This document shows positions 1-5,492 of a stretch of 64,000 nt of DNA, piece by piece. Within the stretch, counting starts at the first letter, position 1. The number at the start of each line of letters is the position of its first letter. The translations under genes and the position numbers were made by a program. Source of the stretch: Chlorocebus sabaeus (lineage: Eukaryota > Chordata > Mammalia > Primates > Cercopithecidae); the NCBI RefSeq assembly GCF_047675955.1, contig NW_027328070.1, positions 248,001-312,000 of the forward strand, read 5' to 3'. Under the pieces are notes generated by a model. The model searched no databases and had not been told where the DNA came from. It worked only from the letters and a program-made list of their open reading frames with translations.

Positions 1-3
1 TTT

Positions 4-175
4 CTGAGAAACTGCCATGTGTTCTGATAATAGACCTCACCCAGTTACAGCTTTCCCTTCAAGAAGCCTTTCGCTAAGACTGTTGTTGTGGGATTTGCAA
101 AATGATATTTGGAAGCCCATAGAGCGCTATGGTGAAAAAGGAAATATCTTCTGTTACAAAGCGGAAAGAAGCTTT
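4..175 (+). repeat. Alpha monomer m1 (copy A)
   Basis: 172 bp. Recognised by gccatgtg and gataatagacctcaccc in the head, and by agcgctatgg and cttctgttacaaagcgg in the tail. It carries an exact pJ-alpha-like box on the minus strand at 127-143. In the 19-mer HORs its head is fused to the m13 tail. In copies D and E its centre becomes a perfect palindrome. Confidence 0.9.
127..143 (-). promoter_or_regulatory. pJ-alpha (A-type) box-like site, representative of many
   Basis: On the minus strand this reads TTCCTTTTTCACCATAG, an exact fit to the A-type box consensus as I remember it (TTCCTTTTYCACCRTAG). In copy A exact matches also start at 299, 643, 1158, 1502, 1674, 2532, 2704, 3559, 4246, 4934, 5106 and 5272, so 13 of 31 monomers have one. 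This is the slot that holds the CENP-B box in human B-type monomers. Protein binding here is inferred only. Confidence 0.6.
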
Positions 176-347
176 CTGAGAAACTCCTTTTTGTTCTGTT
201 AATTCACCTCAAAGAGTTACAGCTTTCCACTCAATAATTCTTTCGCTAAGACTGTTCTTGTGGAATTTGCAAAGTGAGATTTGGAAGCCCATAGAGGTCT
301 ATGGTGAAAAAGGAAATATCGTAAGATAAAAACTGAAAAGAAGCTTT
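176..347 (+). repeat. Alpha monomer m2 (copy A)
   Basis: 172 bp. Diagnostic points are aactcctttttg, ccactcaataattc, gagatttgg in place of gatatttgg, and the tail cgtaagataaaaactg. An exact pJ-alpha-like box lies at 299-315. Its tail is duplicated onto an m3 head at 56424-56595. Confidence 0.9.
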
Positions 348-519
348 CTGAGAAATTGCTTTGTGTTCTGTTAATTCATCTCACATAGTTACAACATTTC
401 CCTCTAAAAGCCTTTCGCTAAGACTGTTCTTGTGGAATTTGCAAAGTGATATTTGGAAGCCCATACTGGGTTATGTTGAAAAAGGAAATATCTTCGGTTA
501 AAAACTGAAAAGAAGCTTT
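348..519 (+). repeat. Alpha monomer m3 (copy A)
   Basis: 172 bp. Diagnostic points are aaattgctttg, catagttacaac, tccctctaaaagcc (shared with m31) and catactgggttatgttg, which destroys both the central dyad and the pJ-alpha-like box. It is joined to the end of m12 in the 22-mers at 59879 and 63651. Confidence 0.9.
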
Positions 520-691
520 TTGAGAAACTGCTTTGTGTTCTGTTAATTCATCTCACAGAGTTACAACTTTCCCCTCAGGAAGCCTTTTGCTAAGACTGTT
601 CTTGTGAAACTTGCAAAGTGATATTTGGAAGCCCATAGAGGGCTACGGTGAAAAAGGAAATATCCTCCGTTAGAAACTGGAAAGAAGCTAT
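520..691 (+). repeat. Alpha monomer m4 (copy A)
   Basis: 172 bp. Starts ttgag; has acaactttcccctcagg, gtgaaacttgc and cctccgttagaaactgg. A pJ-alpha-like box with G at the R position lies at 643-659. Copies D and N1 replace it with ctatggcttaaaagg. Confidence 0.9.
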
Positions 692-762
692 CTGAGAAAC
701 TGCTTTGTGTTCTGTTAATTCATCTCACAGAGTTACAGTTTTCCCCTCCAGAAGTCTTTCGC

Positions 763-781
763 TTCCACAGTTCTTGTGGAA
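763..781. other. Perfect 7-bp inverted repeat in m5
   Basis: ttccaca and tgtggaa flank a 5-base loop gttct. It recurs in m5 of every copy I checked. In the paralogous m17 one base change shortens the arms to 6 bp. It could extrude as a small hairpin; no function is shown. Confidence 0.75.
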
Positions 782-804
782 TTTGCATAGTGATATTTGT
801 AATC

Positions 805-820
805 CCATAGAGGGCTATGG
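805..820. other. Recurrent central dyad ccatag-aggg-ctatgg
   Basis: Six-base arms separated by four bases, overlapping the pJ-alpha-like box. This form, or one with the same arms and a different loop, is present in a large share of monomers (for example m1, m2, m5, m9, m10, m17, m21, m31). Monomers m3, m11, m14, m19, m23 and m27 have lost it. Confidence 0.75.
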
Positions 821-863
821 TGAAAATGGAAACACCTTCAATTAAAAAATGAAAAGAAGCTTT

Positions 864-1035
864 CCGAGAAACTGCTTTGTGTTCTGTTAATTCATCTCAA
901 AGAATTACAGCTTTCCCCTCAAGAAGCCTTCTGCTAAGACTGTTTTTGAGGAATTCCCAAAGTGATATGTGGAAGCCCATAGAGGGCTAGGGTGAAAATG
1001 GAAATATCCTAAGATACTTACCGAAGAGAAGCTGT
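864..1035 (+). repeat. Alpha monomer m6 (copy A)
   Basis: 172 bp. Starts ccgag; has tttttgaggaattccc, gatatgtgg, ctagggtgaaaatgg and gatacttaccgaag. It differs from m18 at about 6 positions. Confidence 0.9.
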
Positions 1036-1206
1036 CTGAAAAACTGCTTTGTGTTCTGTTAGTTCATCTCACAGAGCTACAGCTTTTCCCTCAAGAAGCC
1101 GTTCATTAAGACTGTTTTGTGAAATTTGGAAAGTGATATTTGGAAACCCATAGAGGACTATGGTGAAAAAGGAAATATCTTCCGTTAAAAACTGGAAAGA
1201 AGCATT
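1036..1206 (+). repeat. Alpha monomer m7 (copy A)
   Basis: 171 bp, one base short in gactgttttgtg. Has ctgaaaaactgc, cagagctacagc and gccgttcattaag. An exact pJ-alpha-like box lies at 1158-1174. It is the module counterpart of m19 and m23. Confidence 0.9.
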
Positions 1207-1378
1207 CTGAGAAAATGCCGTGTCTTCTGTTAATACGTCTCACTGAGTTACAGCTTTCCTCTCAAGAAGCCTTTCGCTAAGACTGTTCTTGTGGGATTTG
1301 CAATGTGATATTTGGAAGCCCATAGAGGACTATGGTGAGAAAGGAAATATCCTCCGTTAAAAACTGGAAAGAAGATTT
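1207..1378 (+). repeat. Alpha monomer m8 (copy A)
   Basis: 172 bp. Has aaaatgccgtgtcttc, tacgtctcactgag, gcaatgtgat and ggtgagaaagg, the last giving one mismatch in the pJ-alpha-like box. It is the last monomer of the m5-m8 module. Confidence 0.9.
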
Positions 1379-1550
1379 GTGAGAAAATGCTTTGTGTTCT
1401 GTTAATTCATCTCACAGAGTTAGAGCTTTCCCCTCAAGAAGCCTTTCGCTAAGACTGTTCTTGTGGAATTTGCAAAGTGATATTTGGAAGCCCATAGAGG
1501 TCTATGGTGAAAAAGGAAATATCCTCAGTTAAAAACTGGAAAGAAGCTTT
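1379..1550 (+). repeat. Alpha monomer m9 (copy A)
   Basis: 172 bp. Starts gtgagaaaatgc; has cagagttagagc and agaggtctatgg. An exact pJ-alpha-like box lies at 1502-1518. Confidence 0.9.
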
Positions 1551-1722
1551 CTGAGAAACTGCTTTGTGTTCAGTTAGTTCCTCTCACAGAGTTACAGCTT
1601 TCCCCTCAAGAAGGCTTTCGCCAAGACTGTTCATGTCGAATTTTCAAAGTGATAATTGGAATCCCATAGAGGGCTATGGTGAAAAAGGAAATATCCTAAG
1701 GTAAAAACTGAAAAGTAGGTTT
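1551..1722 (+). repeat. Alpha monomer m10 (copy A)
   Basis: 172 bp. Has gttcagttagttcc, gttcatgtcgaattttc and gataattggaatcc. An exact pJ-alpha-like box lies at 1674-1690. Copies A, F and N1 read cgccaag; the other complete copies read cgctaag. Confidence 0.9.
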
Positions 1723-1893
1723 CTGAGAAAATGTTTTGTGTTCTGTTAATTCATCTTACAGAGTTACAGCTTTACCCTCAAGAAGCCTTTCGCTAAGAAT
1801 TTTCTTCTGGAATTTGCAAAGTGATATTTGGAAACCCTATAGCCCTATGGTGAAAATGGAAATATCGTAAGATAAAAAACGAAAAGAAGGTTT
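1723..1893 (+). repeat. Alpha monomer m11 (copy A)
   Basis: 171 bp. Has aaaatgttttgtg, catcttacagag, ctttaccctc and ggaaaccctatagccc, where the central dyad is lost. Confidence 0.9.
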
Positions 1894-2064
1894 CTGAGAA
1901 ACTTCTTTGAATTCTTTTAATTCACCTTACAGATTTACAGCTTTTATCTCCAGAATCCTTTCGCTAAGACTGTTCTTGTGGAATTTGCAAAATGTTTTTG
2001 GAAGCCCATAGAGGGCTATGCTGAAAAAGGAAATATCTTCGGTTAAAAACTGAAAAGAAGCTTT
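1894..2064 (+). repeat. Alpha monomer m12 (copy A)
   Basis: 171 bp. The most divergent head: aacttctttgaattc, accttacagatttac and cttttatctccagaatcc. One base is lost in gcaaaatgtttttgg. The tail reads cttcggttaaaaactg here but gctacgataaaaactg in D and E. Confidence 0.9.
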
Positions 2065-2236
2065 CTGAGAAACTGCTTTGTGTTCTGTTAATTCATCTCA
2101 GAGAGTTACAGCTTTCCCCTCAAGAAGTCTTTCACAAAGACTGTTCTTGTGTAATTTGCAAAGTGATATTTGGAAGACCATAGAGGGCTATGTTGAAAAA
2201 GGAAATATAGTAAGATAAAATCCGAAAAGAAGCTTT
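2065..2236 (+). repeat. Alpha monomer m13 (copy A)
   Basis: 172 bp. Has ctcagagagttacagc, gaagtctttcacaaag, gtgtaatttgc, gaagaccatagag and tagtaagataaaatccg. It is the recipient of the m1 head in every 19-mer HOR. Confidence 0.9.
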
Positions 2237-2408
2237 CTGAGAAACTGCTTTGTGTTCTGTTAATTCATCTCAAAGTGTCACAGATTTCCCCTCATGAGGC
2301 CGTTCACTAAGACTGATCTTCTGAAATTTGGAAAGTGATATTTAGAATCTCATAGAGGGCAATGGTGAAAAAGGAAATATTTTCCGATAAAAACTGTAAA
2401 GAAGCTTT
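2237..2408 (+). repeat. Alpha monomer m14 (copy A)
   Basis: 172 bp. Has caaagtgtcacagattt, ctcatgaggccgttc, ctgatcttctgaaatttgg, tttagaatctcatag and gcaatggtg. Confidence 0.9.
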
Positions 2409-2580
2409 CTGATAAACTGCTCTGTGTTCTGTTAGTTCATCTCACAGAGTTACAGCTTTCCCTTCAAGAAGCAGTTCACTGAGACTATTCTTGTGAAATT
2501 TGCAAAGTGATATTAGAAAACTCCTAGAGGGCTATGGTGAAAAAGGAAATATCTTCCGTTAAAAACTGGAAAGAAGCTTT
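2409..2580 (+). repeat. Alpha monomer m15 (copy A)
   Basis: 172 bp. Starts ctgataaac; has gcagttcactgagac, tattcttgtg and gatattagaaaactcc. An exact pJ-alpha-like box lies at 2532-2548. Its head is fused to m23 in the 23-mers. Confidence 0.9.
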
Positions 2581-2752
2581 TTGAGAAACTGCCGTGTGTT
2601 CTGTTAAAGCATCTCACCGAGTTACAGCTTTCCCCTCAAGAAGGCTTTCGCTAAGACTGTTCTTGTGGGATTTGCAAAGTGATATTTGGAAGTCCCTAGA
2701 GGGCTATGGTGAAAAAGGAAATATCTTTCGTTAAAAACTGGAAAGAAGATAT
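2581..2752 (+). repeat. Alpha monomer m16 (copy A)
   Basis: 172 bp. Has ttgagaaactgccgtg, gttaaagcatctcacc and gaagtccctagagg. It carries an exact pJ-alpha-like box at 2704-2720 and the near-CENP-B motif at 2726-2742. Confidence 0.9.
2726..2742 (+). other. Near-CENP-B motif in m16
   Basis: tttcgttaaaaactgga matches the CENP-B core NTTCGNNNNANNCGGGN at 8 of its 9 fixed bases; the second base of CGGG is T. It sits about 22 bases downstream of the slot used in human B-type monomers. The common sister form in other monomers reads ttccgttaaaaactgg and matches 7 of 9. In N2 the TTCG has become TTTG (near 60715). Confidence 0.5.
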
Positions 2753-2924
2753 CTGAGAAACTGCTTTGTGTTCTGTTAATTCATCTCACAGAGTTACAGT
2801 TTTCCCCTCCAGAAGTCTTTCGCTTCCACTGTTCTTGTGGAATTTGCATAGTGATATTTGGAATCCCATAGAGGGCTATGGTGAAAATGGAAATAACTTC
2901 AGTTAAAAAATGAAAAGAAGCTTT
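2753..2924 (+). repeat. Alpha monomer m17 (copy A)
   Basis: 172 bp. Near-copy of m5 (about 97% identical by eye), 12 monomers and 2061 bp downstream. The m5 inverted repeat is reduced to 6-bp arms by cactg in place of cacag. Confidence 0.9.
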
Positions 2925-3096
2925 CCGAGAAACTGCTTTGTGTTCTGTTAATTCATCTCAAAGAGTTACAGCTTTCCCCTCAAGAAGCCTTCCGCTAAGA
3001 CTGTTTTTGAGGAATTTCCAAAGTGATATGTGGAAGCCCATAGAGGGCTATGGTGAAAATGGAAATATCGTAAGATACTTACCGAAAAGAAGCTGT
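2925..3096 (+). repeat. Alpha monomer m18 (copy A)
   Basis: 172 bp. Near-copy of m6: shares the ccgag start, tttttgaggaattt, gatatgtgg and gatacttaccgaa. Copies I and J carry a private change to gatgcttacc here. Confidence 0.9.
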
Positions 3097-3267
3097 CTGA
3101 AAAACTGCTTTGTGTTCTGTTAGTTCATCTCACAGAGCTACAGCTTTTCCCTCAAGAAGCCGTTCACTAAGACTGTTTTGTGAAATTTGCAAAGTGATAT
3201 TTGGAAGCCCATAGAGGGCTAAGGTGAAAAAGGAAATATCTTCCGTTAAAAACTGGAAAGAACCATT
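3097..3267 (+). repeat. Alpha monomer m19 (copy A)
   Basis: 171 bp. Near-copy of m7 with the same one-base loss in gactgttttgtg. The box reads ctaaggtg (one mismatch). The tail ends gaaagaaccatt rather than gaaagaagcatt. Confidence 0.9.
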
Positions 3268-3438
3268 CTGAGAAAATGCGGTGTGTTCTGTTAGTACATA
3301 TCACCGAGCTACAGCTTTCCCCTCAGGAAGCCGTTCACTAAGACTGTTCTTGTGGAATTGCAAAGTGATATTTGGAGGCACATAGAGGGCAATGGTGAAA
3401 AAGGAAACATCCTAAGATAAAAACTGAAAAGAAGCTTT
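3268..3438 (+). repeat. Alpha monomer m20 (copy A)
   Basis: 171 bp. Has aaaatgcggtgtg, gttagtacatatcacc, gtggaattgcaaag (one base lost), ggaggcacatag and aaacatcc. Its head is nearly identical to that of m24. Confidence 0.9.
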
Positions 3439-3607
3439 CTGAGAAACTGCTTTGTGTTCTGTTAATTCAACTCACAGTTACTCTTTTACCTCAGGAAGCC
3501 TTTCGCTAAGGCTGTTGTTGTGGAATTTACAAAGTGATATTTTGAAGCCCATAGAGGGCTATGGTGAAAAAGGAAATACCTTCAGTTAAAAACTGAAAAG
3601 AAGCTTT
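3439..3607 (+). repeat. Alpha monomer m21 (copy A)
   Basis: 169 bp; three bases are missing around cacagttactcttttacc. Has gttgttgtggaatttac and gatattttgaag. An exact pJ-alpha-like box lies at 3559-3575. It opens the third copy of the four-monomer module. Confidence 0.9.
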
Positions 3608-3779
3608 CTGAGAAACTGCTTTGTGTTCTGTTAATTCATCTCAAAGAGTTACTGCTTTTGCCTCAAGAATCCTTCCGCTAAGACTGTTTTCGTGGAATTT
3701 CCAAAGTGATATTTCGATACCCATAGTAGGCTATGGTGAAAATGGAAATATCCTAAGATAAAAACCGAAAAGAAGCTGT
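3608..3779 (+). repeat. Alpha monomer m22 (copy A)
   Basis: 172 bp. Related to m6 and m18 (ccttccgctaag, atttccaaagtg, aaaatggaaatatcc). Distinguished by gttactgcttttgcc, gttttcgtgg and cgatacccatagtagg. Confidence 0.9.
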
Positions 3780-3949
3780 ATGGAAAGCTGCTTTGTGTTT
3801 TGTTAGTTCACTCACAGAGTTACAGCTTTCCCCTCAAGGAGCCGTTAACTAAGACTGTTTTGTGAAATTTGCAAAGTGATATTTGGAAGCCCATAGAGGG
3901 CTAAGGTGAAAAAGGAAATATCTTCCGCTAAAAACTGGAAAGAACCATT
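3780..3949 (+). repeat. Alpha monomer m23 (copy A)
   Basis: 170 bp. Starts atggaaagctgc; has gttagttcactcacag (one base lost), caaggagccgttaac and gactgttttgtg (one more lost). Related to m7 and m19. It is the recipient of the m15 head in the 23-mers. Confidence 0.9.
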
Positions 3950-4121
3950 ATGAGAAAATGCGGTGTGTTCTGTTAGTACATATCACCGAGGTACAGCTTT
4001 CCTCTCAAGAAGCCTTTCGCTAAGACTGTTCTTGTGGGATTTCCAAAGTGATATTTGGAAGCCCATAGAGGGCTATAGTGAAAAAGGAAATATCTTCAGT
4101 TAAATACTGGAAAGAAGCTTT
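3950..4121 (+). repeat. Alpha monomer m24 (copy A)
   Basis: 172 bp. Starts atgagaaaatgcgg; has caccgaggtacagc, tttcctctcaag, gggatttcc and ctatagtg. The start is ctgag in D, M and N2, and ctcag in E. Confidence 0.9.
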
Positions 4122-4294
4122 CTGAAAGACTGCTTTGTGTTCTGTTAATTCATCTCACAGAGTTACAGCTTCCCCCCTCAAGAAGCCTTTCGCTAAGACT
4201 GTTCTTGTGGAATTTGCAAAGTCATATTTGGAAGCCCATAGAGGACTATGGTGAAAAAGGAACTAACTTCCGTTAAAAACTGGAAAGAAGATTT
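4122..4294 (+). repeat. Alpha monomer m25 (copy A)
   Basis: 173 bp, the longest, through an extra base in gcttcccccctc. Has ctgaaagactgc, gtcatatttgg and ggaactaacttcc. An exact pJ-alpha-like box lies at 4246-4262. Confidence 0.9.
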
Positions 4295-4466
4295 GTGAGA
4301 AACTGCTTTGTGTTCTGTTAATTCAACTCACAGAGTTACAGATTTCCCCTTCAGAAGCCTTTCGCTAAGACTGTTCTTCTGGAATTTGCAAAGTGATATT
4401 TGGAAGCCCATGGAGGGCTACGGTGAAAAGGGAAATAACTTCCGTTAAAAACTGGAAAGAAGCTTT
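4295..4466 (+). repeat. Alpha monomer m26 (copy A)
   Basis: 172 bp. Starts gtgagaaactgc; has gatttccccttcag, gttcttctgg and catggagggctacgg. The box is spoiled by aaaaggg. Confidence 0.9.
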
Positions 4467-4638
4467 CTGAGAAACTGCCGTGTGTTCTGTTAATACATCT
4501 CACCGAGTTACAGCTTTCCCCTCAAGAAGCCTTTCTATAAGACTGTTCTTGTGGAATTTGCAAAGTGATACTTGGAAGCCCATAGAGGGCTATTTTTAAA
4601 ATGGAAATATCCTAGGATAAAAACCGAAAAGAAGCTGT
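4467..4638 (+). repeat. Alpha monomer m27 (copy A)
   Basis: 172 bp. Has aactgccgtgtg, gttaatacatctcacc, ctttctataagactg, gatacttgg and ctatttttaaaatgg, with the box lost. Copies B, G and K carry catagggggc and cccagg here; L carries only the first. Confidence 0.9.
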
Positions 4639-4810
4639 CTGAGAAACTGCTTTGTGTTGTGTTAGTTCATCTCACAGTGTTACAGCTTTCCCCTCAAGAA
4701 GCCCTTCACAAAGACTGTTCTTGTGAAATTTGCAAACTGATATTTGTAATCCCATAGAGGACTTTGGTGAAAAAGGAAATATCTTTCGTTAAAAACTGGA
4801 AAGAAGATTT
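4639..4810 (+). repeat. Alpha monomer m28 (copy A)
   Basis: 172 bp. Has gtgttgtgttag, cacagtgttacag, gcccttcacaaag, gcaaactgat and ggactttggtg. It carries a near-CENP-B motif at 4784-4800. B, E, G, K, L, M and N1 read ttcactaag instead of ttcacaaag. Confidence 0.9.
4784..4800 (+). other. Near-CENP-B motif in m28
   Basis: Same 17-base motif as in m16, 8 of 9 fixed CENP-B bases, same place in the monomer. Present in m28 of most copies; copy E reads cgttaacaactgg here. Confidence 0.5.
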
Positions 4811-4982
4811 CTGAGAAACTGCTTTGTGTTCTGTTAATTCATCTCAGAGAGTTACAGATTTCCCCTCAAGAGGCCGTTCACTAAGACTGTTCTTGTGGAA
4901 TTTGCAAAGTGATATTTTGAAGCCCATAGTGGACTATGGTGAAAAAGGAAATATCTTCCGCTAAAAACTGGAAAGAACCTTT
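4811..4982 (+). repeat. Alpha monomer m29 (copy A)
   Basis: 172 bp. Has ctcaagaggccgttc, gatattttgaag, catagtggactatgg and cttccgctaaaaactgg. An exact pJ-alpha-like box lies at 4934-4950. All but about 24 bp of it is lost in unit N1. Confidence 0.9.
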
Positions 4983-5154
4983 CTGAGAAACTGCTTTGTG
5001 TTCCGTTAATTAATCTCACAGAGTTACAGCTTTCCTATCATGAAGCCGATCACTAAGGCTGTTCTTTTGGAATATGCAAAGTGATATTTGGAAGCCCATA
5101 GAGGGCTACGGTGAAAAAGGAAATATCCTAAGACAAAAACTGAAAAGAAGCTTT
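4983..5154 (+). repeat. Alpha monomer m30 (copy A)
   Basis: 172 bp. Has gttccgttaattaatctc, ctatcatgaagccgatc, cttttggaatatgc and cctaagacaaaaactg. A box with G at the R position lies at 5106-5122. Confidence 0.9.
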
Positions 5155-5320
5155 CTGAGAAACTGCTTTGTGTTCTGTTAATTCATCTCACAGAGTTACA
5201 TTTCCCTCTAAAAGCCTTTCGCTAAGGCTGTTGTCGAATTTGCAAAGTGATATTTGGAAGCCCATAGAGGGCTATGGTGAAAAAGGAAATATCTTCAGTT
5301 AAAAACTGGAAAGAAGCTTT
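5155..5320 (+). repeat. Alpha monomer m31 (copy A)
   Basis: 166 bp, the shortest. Relative to m3 it lacks three bases in gttacatttccctc, and three more in ggctgttgtcgaatttg. An exact pJ-alpha-like box lies at 5272-5288. This short monomer marks the end of each HOR unit. Confidence 0.9.
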
Positions 5321-5492
5321 CTGAGAAACTGCCATGTGTTCTGATAATAGACCTCACCCAGTTACAGCTTTCCCCTCAAGAAGTCTTTCACAAAGACTGT
5401 TCTTGTGTAATTTGCAAAGTGATATTTGGAAGACCATAGAGGGCTATGTTGAAAAAGGAAATATAGTAAGATAAAATCCGAAAAGAAGCTTT
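5321..5492 (+). repeat. Hybrid monomer m1/m13 (copy B)
   Basis: The head is m1 (gccatgtg, gacctcaccc) and the tail is m13 (gaagtctttcacaaag, gtgtaatttgc). The switch lies in the shared segment agttacagctttccc at 5360-5374. The same hybrid opens every 19-mer: 27105, 35678, 38934 and 42190. Confidence 0.9.

Larger units (their letters stand above)
692..863 (+). repeat. Alpha monomer m5 (copy A)
   Basis: 172 bp. Has cagttttcccctccag, gtctttcgcttccacag and tgcatagtgatatttgtaa. It differs from m17 at about 5 positions, and opens the m5-m8 module. A perfect 7-bp inverted repeat lies at 763-781. Confidence 0.9.
4..5320 (+). repeat. HOR copy A: complete 31-mer (5317 bp), reference unit
   Basis: Thirty-one distinguishable monomers, m1 to m31, run from the m1 start at 4 to the short m31 ending at 5320. 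Bases 1-3 are the last bases of the preceding monomer. Copy A carries private variants shared only with copy F: aaacacc in m5 (ends 836), aagaattttc in m11 (near 1796) and gctctgtg in m15 (near 2420). The cgccaag variant in m10 (near 1621) is shared with F and with the rearranged unit at 56080. It is used here as the numbering reference. Confidence 0.93.

Noticed and set aside
17..202. Recurrent 61-codon open frames (three families) and their copies across the window
   Set aside because: They recur only because the HOR recurs. They span monomer boundaries, carry no domain, and lie in satellite whose 172-bp period shifts frame at each monomer. Copies gain or lose them by single neutral changes such as ttcacaaag versus ttcactaag.
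1894..2064. m12 as a monomer of foreign (ape-type) origin because of aacttctttgaattc
   Set aside because: The rest of m12 has the same landmarks as its neighbours, and its tail is nearly identical to m3; a few changed bases in the head are enough to explain it.
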